From Magnaporthiopsis rhizophila (taxonomy: Eukaryota > Ascomycota > Sordariomycetes > Magnaporthales > Magnaporthaceae), in assembly GCA_003049465.1 (NCBI GenBank), contig PYSS01000070.1, positions 6,797 through 64,000 on the forward strand: 57,204 nt of DNA, given 5' to 3'. The notes under the pieces were generated by a model. That model was not told the DNA's origin. It saw nothing but the letters and a program-made list of their open reading frames with translations, and did no database searches. A program made the position numbers and the translations under genes. Shown here one piece after another: positions 45,613 to 57,204 of the stretch (positions are counted from its first letter, which is position 1; the number at the start of each line of letters is the position of its first letter).

Positions 45613-48527
45613 ATGGAGGACCGCAGTGTCGAGGTCCAGGCCGTGGCCATTCTCTTTTTTGTCCTCTGCTGGGCTGCTGTGGTCCTGCGCGTGTACTGCA
45701 GGGTATGGCTGCTGCGGTCACTTGGTGTTGATGACTCTCTGATGATCGTGAGCTTGGTGAGTGGACGAGGCCGAGAGGGAAAAGAATAGGCCACAAGGAG
45801 GGAAACCCACCAAGCAGGTCCCTGCTCGCTAACACGAATCCCATTCCAAACCGAAGATTGTTTTCACAGGGTACTTGATATGCATACTACTGGCGCTCAA
45901 GTACGGTGCTGGGAAACGCCGCGACGATGTTGATCCAGACAATTACTCGGCAGCGCTCAAGGTCAGTCAGCAGTCTGAGGCAAGATGCCGAGACGAGGAG
46001 TCCACCCAGCTGACGACGACGCGGGATCCAGCTCATCTATGCCAGCGAGCTGCTCTATGTCTTCACCGCGTGCGTGGTCAAGATCTCGGTCGGCTTTTTC
46101 CTGCTGCGCATCTCGGCCAGGACGGCGCACGTCTACACCATCCGCGCGCTGGTGGTGCTGACGTTCTTCTACGGCACCGCCTACTTCTTCATCCTGGCCT
46201 TCCAGTGCCTGCCCGTGTCGACATTTTGGGCCGAGAGCCCGCGCGTGGAGGGCAAGTGCCTCAACCACGGCCTGATGCTGGGCCTGACCTACGGCGCCTC
46301 GTGCGTCAACGCCGTCGCCGACTGGGCCTTTGGCGTGCTGCCCTTCTTCATCGTCTGGACGCTGTCGCTGCCGCTGCGCACCCGCGCCCTGGCCGTGGGG
46401 ATCCTGTCGCTGGCCGCCGTCGGCTCCGCCGCCACCGTCGTGCGCGCCGTCTACATCCCGCGCCTGATCGATGGCGAGGACTTCCTGTGGTTGACGGCCG
46501 ACGTGGCCATCTGGTCGACCGTCGAGCCGGGTGTGGGCATCGTCGCCGCCTCCATCGCCACGCTGCGCCCGCTGTGGGACGTCATCTGCGGCAGCTCCGG
46601 CCTGCCCTCGGAGGACGCCCCGGAAGTCGCTGGGCTGGCCGGCAACCCCCACTCCAGGCACCAGCAGCGCGTCACCAGCCGTACGGACGACGACGAAGAC
46701 GGCATGTTCCGCCAATACTACCAGCAAGCGTCCGAAGATGGCCCCCACCACGGCGGCCAGATACCGCGGTCCCGCTTCTCCGCGCCCTCGTCGCCCGAGG
46801 AGCGCGGAGCCGAGGCCGGGCTGTGGGGGCGCCGGCACTCGCGCCCCGGCACGTCCATGCTCACCCTGAGCTGGCTGTTCTCGCCGCTCGGCAGCCGCAT
46901 AGCCGGCGGCGGCGGCGGGGAGCGGCCGACTACGGGCGACCACGCCGCTAGCCCTAGCAGCCCAGGGAGCAGCAAGGCCGGGCTCGGACTGGACGGCGGC
47001 GGCGGCGAGAACCAGGACAGCTGGCGCCTGACGGGCATGACGGCCCTGGTGGGGCTGGTGCAGGACCGGAACCCCAGCCCGCCACCACCGCCACCGCCGC
47101 CCCCCAAGCCCGCGGCGAAGCCGAAGTCCATCGTCAGGCACCAGGTAACAGGCCCGCCGAGCAGCTTCGGCCCCGACGAGGGTGGTGACGACAACGACGA
47201 GCAGCAGAAGAGAAGCCTCCAACCACCAACCAAGAGGGCCACCGTCGTCTCGTTCAGTGCCAGGCCCGACACCATGGCAACCGGGGGCACGACCGACTCG
47301 CACCCGGCACCGCAGCTGCTCGACGTGCAGGCGGCGCGGCTCCCCGTGCCGCTGGGGCACGCCTACCGGCACGACGGCGCTCGCACGCGCAGCCACGCGG
47401 GCGAGATCGTCGAACTTGAGCGGCGCAGTCGCGTCCCATCGAGCCCGTTCACGCCCAGCCTGCTCTCGGAGCCGGGCACGAGGCCCGACTCGCTTGTCAT
47501 ACCGCCACACTGGAAGGTAAGGCATTTTTTTCTCTCTGTTTCTTTGCCTCTATAGACTGCTGCCGCCTGCTTCTTCTGTCTTCTTCATCGGTACTAATAC
47601 ATCAACCAGCGCGACACCTTGCACAAACCGGCAGCTGCCGGTGGCGGCGGGCTGCAGCCGGTTGAAAGCAACGAGCACGAGCGGCCACGCGAACCCTCGC
47701 TCGACGTCGGGCACGACGGAGCTTGGATGCAAGAGTCGCAGCAGTCGCTGCCGCTGCCGCTGCAGCTGCCGCTGCAGCTGCCGTTGACGACGGCCAGCTC
47801 GGGCGTCGGGGGCGCGCAGACGGCGCAGGTACAACACCAGTCACCACACACGCCCCGCCACAGCCGGCAGATGCGGTACAGCACGGCCGACGAAGACTGC
47901 GTCGACGGCAACGACAGCGGCGATGGCGATGGCGACGGCGACGGCGACGGCGACAACGACGCACGCTCTGAGGCCTCCGAGGCGCCGCGCCTCAACTGGG
48001 CCACGCCGCGCGTCTCGGCCATCTCCTTTGGCGGCTGGGGCGGCGGACCGCGCAGCGACGACCGCAACAGCATGGTCGTGGCGGACCTGCGCAACATGCC
48101 GCCGTTACGGCCGGAGAAGAGCAACACCAGCCAGCGGAGTGGCCACAGCAGCCGCAGCGGAGGAGGAGGAGAAGAGGTAGGAGGCGCCACCAGCAACGAC
48201 GGGATGGGTCGTAGCGGCAGCTTTGGCAATTTCCGGCCGAGACGCATGGCCGACTACGCCGCGCCCGTGCCGAACCTGCCGCTGCGGTACCTCCGCAAGA
48301 GCAGGCGTGAAAGGAACGCCGCCGCTGCAGATCAAGGCGATGAGGAGGAGGATGATCCGGCGGAAGAGCTATCGGAAGCGGCGGCGGCGGCAGAGGCGAT
48401 GCCGCAGCCGGCGGCTGAGACGAGCGGCACGGCTCAGGAGAAGGCACGCAATACCAGCGGCAATTCGGGGTCCGATGCTTCTGGGAGCGTCATGGCGAGC
48501 AGGATCCCGATCAAAAAGAAGAGATAA
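45613..48527 (+). CDS. SAT4/Pth11-type rhodopsin-domain membrane protein with a long tail
   Basis: Predicted seven-helix membrane protein with the fungal rhodopsin (SAT4-type) domain, related to Pth11-like receptors. Exons 45613-45756, 45857-45961, 46032-47516 and 47610-48527, all phase 0, give 883 aa. Domain evidence in order: VQAVAILFFVLCWAAVVLRVYCR (TM1), GVDDSLMIVSL, IVFTGYLICILLALKYGAG, YASELLYVFTACVVKISVGFFLLR, the Cys in FQCLPVSTFW pairing with KCLN, DWAFGVLPFFIVWTLSLPLR, and TADVAIWSTVEPGVGIVAASI, a family hallmark. No CFEM domain precedes it. From about residue 310 a cytosolic tail of some 570 residues follows: Ser/Pro/Gly-rich, with a nine-Pro run, an Asp-Gly repeat near 47925-47960 and a basic end (KKKR). 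Most relatives have much shorter tails. Ligand and G-protein coupling are unknown. Confidence 0.85.
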
Positions 48528-51212
48528 AAAAGGCCGACGCATAATTGCACCTGTATAAGAAAAGAAAGACTGGATCCGGCAAAATAGACGCAGGGCACGT
48601 AATGACGTAATGATAGTAGAATTGGACGTTAGAGATTTTCGGGGATACGTGCATATTCTAGTTCATCAACAAGAAGATCCAACCTACCTCCGTACATGCC
48701 CGATCTTGTGCAACCCTTTTTTCCTTGGTCGTCCCGCCTCGAATCGGCAAGCCCGAGGCAGAATACGTCGGCTGGCATTCATCCGATGGCCAACGAGCGG
48801 TCGACCATCACGAGACAAAACAACCTCCCATCCTCCCACCATACCCCGGCTTCCACCACCACCTGTCTTTCTCCCCGCCTGGGCTCCGACGGGACTGTGA
48901 ATAGCTGTCCGGAGGTGTCCCAGGCCGCCTATCAGGCCGGCGCGCCACTAGCCGTCTCTTCCTTACGACTCAACAGTCCCACGGCGACACAGCTTCCAGA
49001 TCCTAACGACACCAACCGAATCTGTGCATACGAGAGGGCGAGGGCCCAGCCTGCGGAATGTCGTCGAGGCGTAGCCGTTGGGTCCTCTGCGGTGGACAGC
49101 CCGCCTCGCCATCCTACCTACACCGAACACATCAGTGCTCTCCTGCGCTCGCCTTGACCATCTCGGTCCGCCCCGTCGCGACAACGTCCGACCACCGCGG
49201 AAACCGGAGCAGCCATCACATAGTCCGTGCCATACATTTTGTTTTCTCCCACCAACCACGAAGGCGGTTAGCAGCGTCCTCGAGCCCCTCCTTTTTGCGT
49301 TGCGGCCTGTGCTGCCGTCAAAAGCCCAGGATAAGATCATCATCGATGGGCGACTCTAGCTCGACTGGACGATGGCTGGGAACGTCGTCGGCCCCTTTCC
49401 AACATATGGGCCGTGTAGTCGAGCTTCTGCGCCCTGACCCCGATCGAGCTGGCGAACCCGGCTGTTCTTGTGCATCCCCTTCCAGAAGGGCGCCGACTAC
49501 CCGCTTTTCAACACCCAGGAGCTACACCAGCTATGACAGGCGCGCCATGAGGAGACACCTTGGGTACTTATACCCCGTAGACGTCTTTCTTCTGCAGACG
49601 GGCGGCGATACTTTGCAGGATGATATCAACTCTGATGCGGGTTTCCTGGGCGTCCTGACCGTTTTTTTTTACTGGCAACGACAGCAAGGCGTAGCAGTCA
49701 GTTCCAATACTGTCGACAGTTTAACCTGAAGATCAATCCCGGCGCGGCCAAGATTACACTCATCGCGACTTCCCAGCACAAGTACAGACCCGGGTACCTG
49801 AGTACCATCCAGAATTATAGCCACTAGGTCCCTATCTATAGCTGATTGACGTAATCAGCTCTCGTTGGCAACGGAGCAAACCAGTCCATCCCTTCACAGA
49901 TTGCGCTGTTTGTGTCTCGTAAGCTCAACTGCATTTCCCGCTCTGCTCCAACACCACGCAAGATTTAATTTTGTTGTTCAATCTCTTTAAGAATCCATCT
50001 ATCCGTCTTGGTTCATGCCGACGTCGACACAGCCCGTTCAAACCCTTTTTACGGAAATATCGCCCCGAAGTAGCCCGCCATGCTCCGAAAGGCACATAGA
50101 CGACAGCAAGTGTCAAATTCGTCCATTCTGTAAACATCAACTGCCTTAAAGTGCATAAAAGCACGCGATACAGCACCCAGAGACAAAGTTCCGAAGCCTT
50201 GGGCGTAGATGTTCAGCGTCTCGATATTCCCTGGCGCTTGTCCCTTCTACAAGGCGGAGCAAAAGGACTTATTTCTACATCTATGTCACCCAGTGAGGGC
50301 TTCCATTATCCAGTAATATCCGACAATGCTTTCTATTCGAAGACTCGCGGACATGCAAGCGGTTATTAACCACAACGATCAAAGTGCAAAATAACCTCGC
50401 GGGTGTAAACTGTGTCGTTGAGTTACAACCCCTCCGCAGAAAAAAGACGTCATACTGGCTGTAAAAGACAAAGACGCGACAGTGCAGTGCCGAAGGGCGA
50501 TCGCTGGCATTGCCAGTCTGGTATATTGCCCCCACACTCGACCAGGCTTCCACGTCACCCTTCGGTGGCTAATCGGTTATTTCAGCCTTGGCGTCCTGCC
50601 CCTCGCCACATGCTCGCTCACCCTTACCAATCACCACCAGCCCCGACCAATGTGAGAGGTCACAGCATGACGGCCTTTCACTTTCGCTTGCCTGGGACAG
50701 CGGTTGGGTTCCCTGCGCGAAACCCCAGAAAATGCCTCCACGGCTCGGAGCTGTCCTCATTGAGCCGGATGGAGGGCTCCGGCATTTATATCGGCGGTTC
50801 GGCAATGCAACCTGCGCCGGCCCACCTCACCCTCTTGGCTACCTATCCCTCACTTTCCTTCCAATCCGCTGCGTGACGTCCAGGATGGCTCCAAATTGCA
50901 CCAGGAGGGGGGTCGGCATGGGGAAGACGCCAAGGGGAGGGGAAAGATGGCCGATGTGACTTGGAAACCAGAGGAAAGCATGGATAAAGCACCTCTTCCG
51001 CCCTCGGCACGGGCTCCGGGCCCTGGTATCTGGGGAGATCGCTTCTGCTGCTCTGACTGCTTTTTGTTGCCGCTTCCCTCTGGATCCTCGGCTGTCGACA
51101 CACAGTCCGCATATTCACAGAGCTGGCAAACGGTATTCGTAACACGCTATCTCCTATGTCACCGTGTTAGTCCCGACAAATAAAGAAGAAAGACACGCAA
51201 GAAGCCGCGGCC
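48528..51212. other. Long intergenic region with a possible decayed remnant
   Basis: About 2.7 kb without a supported gene. Near 49465-49827 one plus frame has a protein-like sequence interrupted by three stop codons (see findings), which may be the remains of a gene. The 223-codon frame at 49058-49729 overlaps it and looks like a shadow. The last kilobase should contain the AA12 promoter. Confidence 0.5.
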
Positions 51213-52719
51213 ATGCATCTTCTATCCTCAGCAGCGCTCGTCTGGCTGCTAGTGCAGGGCGCGACGGCCCAGAACTGCCAGGCCGTGACGGGCAGGTTCC
51301 AGCCAAAGGTTGGGCAGGGCTACAGGGTCAACGCGATCGCGACAGGGCTGCGCTCTCCACGCCACATAGTCGTCGACACGGCCGGAAACCTGCTGGTGGC
51401 CGAGAGCGGCGTGGGGTCCGTGAAGCGGCTCGTCCTCACGGAAAACAACGGCAACGTCTGCGTCAAGTCCAGCAGCTCCATCACCCCGGCACAGAGCGTG
51501 AGTTTCTCTTAAGAGTCCAGCAAAGAGGCAGGGATCGAAAAGGAACTGGCAGAAGCTAATGCGAGGGGCAGACCAACCATGGCATCGCGCTCAGCGCCGA
51601 CGGCAAGACGCTCTTCACGTCCAACCTCAACAACGTGTACGCGTTCCCGTACAACGCGGAGACCGGGGCGGTGGGCACAAGCAAGACCATCATCACAGGC
51701 ATGAGCAACGGCGGCACGCACCCGACCCGCGCCATCTTCGCCTCCAAGGCGAGCCCGGACACCATCCTGGTGGCGCGCGGGGCCAACAACAACATCGACA
51801 CCACGACGCAGCAGCAGTCGACCGGCCGCGGCATCATCAAGTCGTTTAGCATCTCGGCCACGTCGAGCTCGCCGGCCCAGTATGCGTCTCAGGGACAGGT
51901 GCTCGGCTGGGGGCTGCGGAACATTGTCGGCATGGGAGAGCACCCTGGCGACGGCGGCGTGGTACGAAGAGTGATGTCCCTTTGCAGCATGTGACAGGTC
52001 GTAGGCGTGCCAACTAACAAAAAATGTCTTTGTTTTACCTAGTGGTCTGTCGAGAACTCCCTGGACGACACTCGCCTGAACGGCCGTGACGTCCACAACG
52101 AGAACCCGGCCGAGAAGCTCAACTTCCACGGCATGCTCAACAACACCAACAACCCGCGCAAGGGGTTAAACTTTGGATGTAAGCGCGCTTCTTTAGTCCC
52201 GAGGCCTCTACTGCAAACTACTTCTGTCACCAGAAAGAAAGAGACACAAAAAAGCTGACACCAGCTCCCCAAGACCCATCCTGCTTCCCCGCCTGGGACA
52301 CCCAGCTCCTCGGCATCTCGGGCATCAAAGTAGGCGACCTCTTCATGCCGGACTCGGTGCCGCGCGTGAGCGACTGCGCCTCGCGCGCCACTGGCCGGGT
52401 GCACTTCCCCTCGCACACGGCGCCGCTCGACATCAAGTTCAACGCCAACGGCACGCGCGCCTACGTCGCCTTCCACGGCAGCTGGAACCGACGCCCTGCC
52501 GACGGCTACCGCGTCATGCGCGTCGACTTTGGCAGCGACGGCCAGCCCGTCGCGAGCCCGCAGAGCACGACCGCCTCCATCCCCGTCATGGAGAACACCA
52601 ATCTCGGCGCCTGCCCGGGCGCCTGCTTCCGGCCCGTCGGGCTCGACTTTGACCAGAAGGGCCGCCTGTTTGTGTCGAGCGACTCGTCGGGCGAGATTTA
52701 CGTCATCTACGGTGCGTAG
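51213..52719 (+). CDS. Secreted AA12-type PQQ-dependent dehydrogenase
   Basis: Predicted extracellular quinoprotein of the sorbosone/glucose dehydrogenase beta-propeller type (CAZy AA12), which oxidises sugars using pyrroloquinoline quinone and passes electrons to copper oxidases or dyes. Exons 51213-51497, 51572-51961, 52043-52178 and 52274-52719 give 418 aa. Residues 1-19 are a signal peptide ending GATA before QN. Propeller-blade motifs: LRSPRHIVVDTAGNLLVAE, TNHGIALSADGKTLFTSN, HPTRAIFA, GWGLRNIVGMGEHP, NNPRKGLNFGYPSCFPAW, FHGSWNRRPADGYRV, and CFRPVGLDFDQKGRLFVSSDSSGEIYVIYG. The introns restore these joins exactly. No cytochrome b or CBM1 module is attached. The stop directly follows a potential donor (GTGCGT), so a short extra exon cannot be fully excluded. 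Confidence 0.88.
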
Positions 52720-54188
52720 AGTTGTGTGGGCTGCCTGCCGTGAGCTGTGGGAGGACGCTTTTTTTTTTTTTAGGCAGGGTGGGGGATTCCCGTGGTCGTG
52801 CCGCTGGTCAACATCCATACAAGGAACGCTTTAGGCGTCTTCATGCCATGACGCATTGCATCGAGGACAGCCCACCTACCACATTCCTACTACGGATCTC
52901 AAATAAGCGTACTCCGTGGCCGCGAATGTGTGGTTACTCTGTAAATACAATACTATCCGCTCCGCCTTGGTATCCTGCGCGCCATGCCCAAGACTTGGGC
53001 AGCCATGACAGCCATTCCTTTTGTATGCTGCCTTAGCTGCAAGCTAAAGACTCCCTGGCAAGATTTGTTCACATTTTAGGATCAAAGCACGGATGCATGA
53101 ACCCTGAGCTGCATACGGCATGGACAGGCGGTTTATAGGCACCGATTGCTGAGAGGTTGACCTACCGCAAAAGCCTAGGCCAGAAGCGACCCTCAGTAGA
53201 GTAGCTCATTCAACATTTCTTGTAGCTCCCCCTTGCCTGTGTACCCCTGTAGAAGAGATTAATCTCAAGGCGGTCCAGAATGGGAGGTCTCCGCCTAAGC
53301 TGTAGGCTTGCCAGAGCCAGCAACTCAGGCACATCCTTCGTGGTAGCCAGCTGATTCTCGATCGGCGACTTGGCAGTAGACATGTGCGTACAAGCAAGCC
53401 TCTTCTGCCTCAGTCCATAGCGCCATTGGAACAAGACGCCGAGAAGATATCGACTGCACACGCCCCTGGCTGTACATCACCGTCAAGAAACGGAGACTCG
53501 GCATGGCAAACTGCACCGTCGATACTCTCCTTCACCGCCAGCACGATGTACCGTATTTCGTGTACCTACGGGATCTGTAGCCGTCGCCCGCTGTGCCCCG
53601 ACCCCTCTCACAGCCAGCGGCCCAACGGCCCCGAGTCGAAGGAACGAGGGATGACCATTCCACACACAGACACAGCCTGCGGTGCGCAGTCGCCTGACAA
53701 ACAAGATGCACGCCAAGTGCGCCAACGTCGTGTTGCTCGCGATCCTGCCGTAAGAGCAGCAAAGGAAAAGAAGACATGGATAGAGAGGTGTGGACGCCTG
53801 TCGGCCCAATGTGTTGCCCTGCAGACGCCAACATGCATGGCGTCTATGCAGCTTACATCTTGCCAGCTGGAGGGTGTGCTGTGCTGTGCTGGCGGATCAA
53901 GAACTCACCGCGTCGATATCCCGCGTGCCCTCCCCCGGTAAAGCGGCGGCCGGTTTTTGCTCTATGCACGGCTACTTGACCGCCCGCTTCTGAGAAGGAT
54001 TTTGCACATGAACACATCTGCCTAAACGACGGCACTAGCAACCCTGCGCCAACAGCAAAGTCCCTGCAGATCGGCCGAAGACTGGCAGACCCCCAAAGAG
54101 ACGTGGCGGAACCAGAGCTGCCGAGGTGGAGATGAGGCCGTGTATGAGGCTTCCAAGACAGGTTGCACCGCACAGGTATTGGCGGCAC

Positions 54189-54219
<31 letters not shown>

Positions 54220-57204
54220 AGACTCCGCGGGCCAACAGTGAACAGCCTACACATGTATCGGGCGAAGACCAGGAAAGCAGCCCAGCCTCCAACGGCAGCA
54301 GGATTCGGGGATCACAGGCGCGGCAAGAGGATTGCACTAGATAGGTTGTTAGCAGTCACTCCGGCCGGTAAAACTCCAGCCGGCGAACCACGTCCCCGCG
54401 GCCATCCAGATCAAATGGCGTGGCTGGACAAGATCAGTGCATCCATCCATGGGCCGCAGACAGCGGTCATGCCAAGGCTCTCTGAACTACCTAAGTATGT
54501 AAGCATCCGAGACCAAAGCCCGCCTGACCGCCACATCCCCAGTCAAGCAGGGGAGTGAACGCAAGGAAATAGCGAAGTCGAAGAAAGAGAGCAAGAAAAA
54601 AAAACAGTCAGACCATGCATCCTGGAAAGCAATAGTCCGGAAGGTCGCATGGAAGGCGGCCACCTACAAGCGGGGGTCACGCCCTGCTTCCTTCCATCCA
54701 CCCACCGACCACCCTTCCATGGCTGGTCGGATCCGGGGAACGAGGAGTCAGGCAGTTCAGATGCCGGGGATGGGATGGCCTGCCAAGGCTACCGCCGAGG
54801 CCGCTAAATTGCCGCGCTAAAAAGAGAGGAGGGATAGGACGGGGTGGATGTCACGCTAGAGACGCACAATAAGCGCCGCTAGCGCTCGCTTGCGGCGTCT
54901 GATCTGATGCTAGCATGTGAAGTCAATATATTGACCGCCACGGCCGGGCGGGGAAGGTTATAGGATGTTTATTGCCCTTTTAACGGCTTGTCACTACACC
55001 AGCTGAGATGTCCCTCAGCCATCAGCAAGGGTTGTACAACCGGGAAGGCCCCGGGCGGGCAGCGCGGGACTCGGGCGTAAATAGAACCCAGCAAGCTCAA
55101 GCTCGAACGGAGGTGCGGGGAGCACGGCGACTTTGCTTTCCCTTCGCTACCTAGCGCAATGTCGTGTAGCGAGGGGGAGCTCGGCAACGGATCCTGGACC
55201 AAGACAACCAGCAACCAAAAAAAAAAAAAAACCTGGGAGCAAAATGGTGGACACGCGGTTACGTTGCAGCTGTCGGCCTCGGCCAGTGTGATGGCGCCGT
55301 TAAGCGCCAGCTCCCCACGGAGGGTCTTTGCTCGCGATTGGCGGAGAGCTTGGCCGCTGCTGGTGGGGCCCACGTGAAGAAGCTCCCCTCGGACCTTGCC
55401 GGAGACGCCAAGCATTGCAACGGTCCGCAGAACAGAAAAGGAAAAAAAGGCTTGCGTCGGGGCAGCCCGGCTGTTCAGCATAGACTTTTCATGCCGTCGA
55501 TCACAATGCCGAAGATAGCGGCGGCGAAGGGGGCTCATCGGCCACGGAGAATAGCGGCGGCCGCCGAGGAGGCGAAAGTCAATCTTGGTGGGGAGTGCAT
55601 TGAGTCTAAATCCAGTTCCGACGGGTTTCGACGCGACTCTGCGGGAAAGCTTGATACCCTTAATTTGGTCTGCCCGAATTTGGCTCTGTCTGCCCTGCCA
55701 CAAGGCTGACATCTCCGCGGTGACTTGAGGTCGGCCGGCCAGGATGGGCGATGATCGGGTGCGGCTCCTCTCTTTTTCTCTCTCCGACTCTTTGTTTCTC
55801 GTATCATCATCATCACCGCATTAGCGCGACGGAGCAAAGTGCCGAGAAATTCGTATCAGTGCCGATCCCCCAATTTTTTTTTTCATCCGCCGTGACAGCC
55901 CTACGACATTTGGGGAACCCCTCACCCCTTGGGATGCCGTCACAAGGAGCAAACATGTTTTAGAATGGGATTATGGCGATCATCAGTAACAGTGCGCACG
56001 CGGAGGTGAAAGGAAGAGAAAGGGAGAGAGGGCAAAAAAAAAAAAGGGGTGGCGGAGAATATCGCGCAGTCTTGTGCAGATGAAACAGGGACGACACGGA
56101 CCGTTTAATGGAAACAAAACATTTTGTGGAGAACGAGGGGCAAAAGCCCAGCCGCAGCAAGTTCGGTTTCGCGGTTTTGCGCCTGCACTTGCAGCCCGAC
56201 GCCGCGGCAGGGACGGGGCTATTGGTCGCGCACGAAACAACGGCAGGGAGGCTGAGACCTCGTGTTGTAGGTCGTCGGCAGGGCCAAGGAGGTCGTTCGC
56301 CGTTAGTCGACATAAGGCTAGATTGAAATGTTTTTCTGGTTTGCCCGAAACCAGCCCCATTGGACCGGACCTTTGGACCGACAAGGCTGCTAACCGTTAG
56401 CCTGGAATTTTTCCAAAAAGACCAGACGAGGGGAAACAATGGAAGAAGCAAAAAAAAAAAAAAAAAAAGCGAGTCGTCGCACTGGTGGCTAGCGGATCTT
56501 CCTCGCCGCCTCCCCGCTGTCAGCATGTCAGGGCTCTGCCCCGTCCCTGCGAAGGGGCTCAACATCCGGTCCTCCGCACTGACACGGTCTGTCGCGTCCT
56601 TCAATTTCCCTCTCTGCCGTGGACTTCGTCTTTGTCTTTTTCACCTCAACCGGGGCGGCCGGCGCATCCATGATTGACCTCGGTCCCAACAGTCCGGTTA
56701 GATTAAAATCGGGAAGCGACCACGCCAGGCAGGATGCGAGCTACCCATGGTCTACGCACGTAACATGTATACCGTACTGTAAGCTTGCTCGGAAAATGTT
56801 GGTCCTTGGCTCGCGACTCCCGCTCACACAATATCTAACATCTCGACTATTTTAGGGGTCAAATCATGGGATGTTGGCACCAGATGGATGGGGCGGGGGA
56901 TGGTGGTCAGCACATCCATCATGCATGTTGAACGAGCCAGGTGAGCACCAGCCTGCGGCGCCGGTGCTATGGAATCACACCCTCCCTTTTGGCAGCACTC
57001 GATCGGCTTCATCTAGATCCGCATTCTTTCCCCGGTCACACGCCTGGGAAGCGGAGTGGTACAGCGCATGCCACGGCGAGGCTCTGCCATGTGTCTTATT
57101 TGCCCCGCGTAGCGTGGAGGGTTATTTTTATTTTTCAAAAGAATTGCATGCAAGTCATCATCATGTTGTTGCCGCCCTCTCTTCTTTCTCACGGCGTTTT
57201 AGCC
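52720..57204. other. Long gene-free 3' region
   Basis: About 4.5 kb with no supported gene. It holds an AGGC microsatellite (54191-54219), A tracts at 55217-55231 and 56450-56468, and many CT-rich stretches. Open frames on the minus strand at 54969-55712 and 55960-56604 contain poly-Phe from the A tracts and no domain. The far end may be the promoter or long leader of a gene beyond the window. Confidence 0.55.
54191..54219 (+). repeat. AGGC microsatellite (7 units)
   Basis: A perfect AGGC tandem array of about 29 bp in gene-free sequence. No gene context. Confidence 0.9.

Noticed and set aside
45963..47525. Minus-strand frame of 520 codons opposite the rhodopsin-like gene
   Set aside because: Antisense shadow; the plus strand has all SAT4-type motifs and clean phase-0 introns.
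54969..55712. Minus-strand frame of 247 codons in the 3' gene-free region
   Set aside because: Contains poly-Phe from an A tract and no protein family resemblance.

Overview
The window looks like GC-rich nuclear DNA of a filamentous ascomycete, most likely a Sordariomycete. Genes are split by short introns with fungal signals (GTRNGY donors, CTAAC/CTGAC branch sites, YAG acceptors), intergenic spaces are long, and the gene content is typical of that class: SAT4/Pth11-type rhodopsin-like receptor, an AA12 quinoprotein, acuF-like C2H2 protein and a fungal gasdermin. I assigned no species. All exon joins were read by eye from splice signals and reading frame, with no transcript evidence.

Layout. 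1-7142: gene-free leader with homopolymers and microsatellites. 7143-9661 (+): Pho85-type cyclin. 10956-11778 (+): small secreted ricin-B-fold lectin. 12255-13923 (-): anion:cation symporter family MFS permease. 15448-22984: the most interesting segment, with a gasdermin-like protein (-), directly upstream of it a 1000-residue protein with an N-terminal helical domain and a complete S8 subtilisin domain (-), and diverging from that an acuF-like C2H2 zinc-finger protein (+). 24105-24792 (-): Frm2/Hbn1-like nitroreductase. 26411-27395 (+): unknown secreted Cys-rich protein. 27993-29724 (+): second ACS-type MFS gene with a damaged 3' end. 30161-31654 (-): secreted M14 carboxypeptidase. 32767-34619 (-): atypical hexokinase that looks like a pseudogene. 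35934-37728 (+): unknown secreted glycoprotein. 37852-38844 (-): unknown protein. 39019-40105 (-): STAND-type N-terminal domain plus ubiquitin-like fold. 42208-44254 (+): POT/PTR peptide transporter. 45613-48527 (+): rhodopsin-like membrane protein with a very long tail. 51213-52719 (+): AA12 PQQ-dependent dehydrogenase. 52720-57204: no gene seen.

How they work together. Most genes serve nutrient acquisition and surface biology: permeases, peptide transporter, secreted peptidase, secreted oxidoreductase, lectin and secreted unknowns. The gasdermin-subtilisin pair matches the organisation of the fungal allorecognition/cell-death locus het-Q1/het-Q2, in which the protease removes a short inhibitory C-terminal tail from the gasdermin so that it forms membrane pores. 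The N-terminal domain of the protease and the neighbouring C2H2 gene are of kinds often seen near fungal NLR-type immune receptors, so 15.4-23.0 kb is best read as a candidate self-contained regulated cell-death module. Two genes between 28 and 35 kb (MFS and hexokinase) carry frameshifts, which suggests local gene decay unless these are assembly errors.
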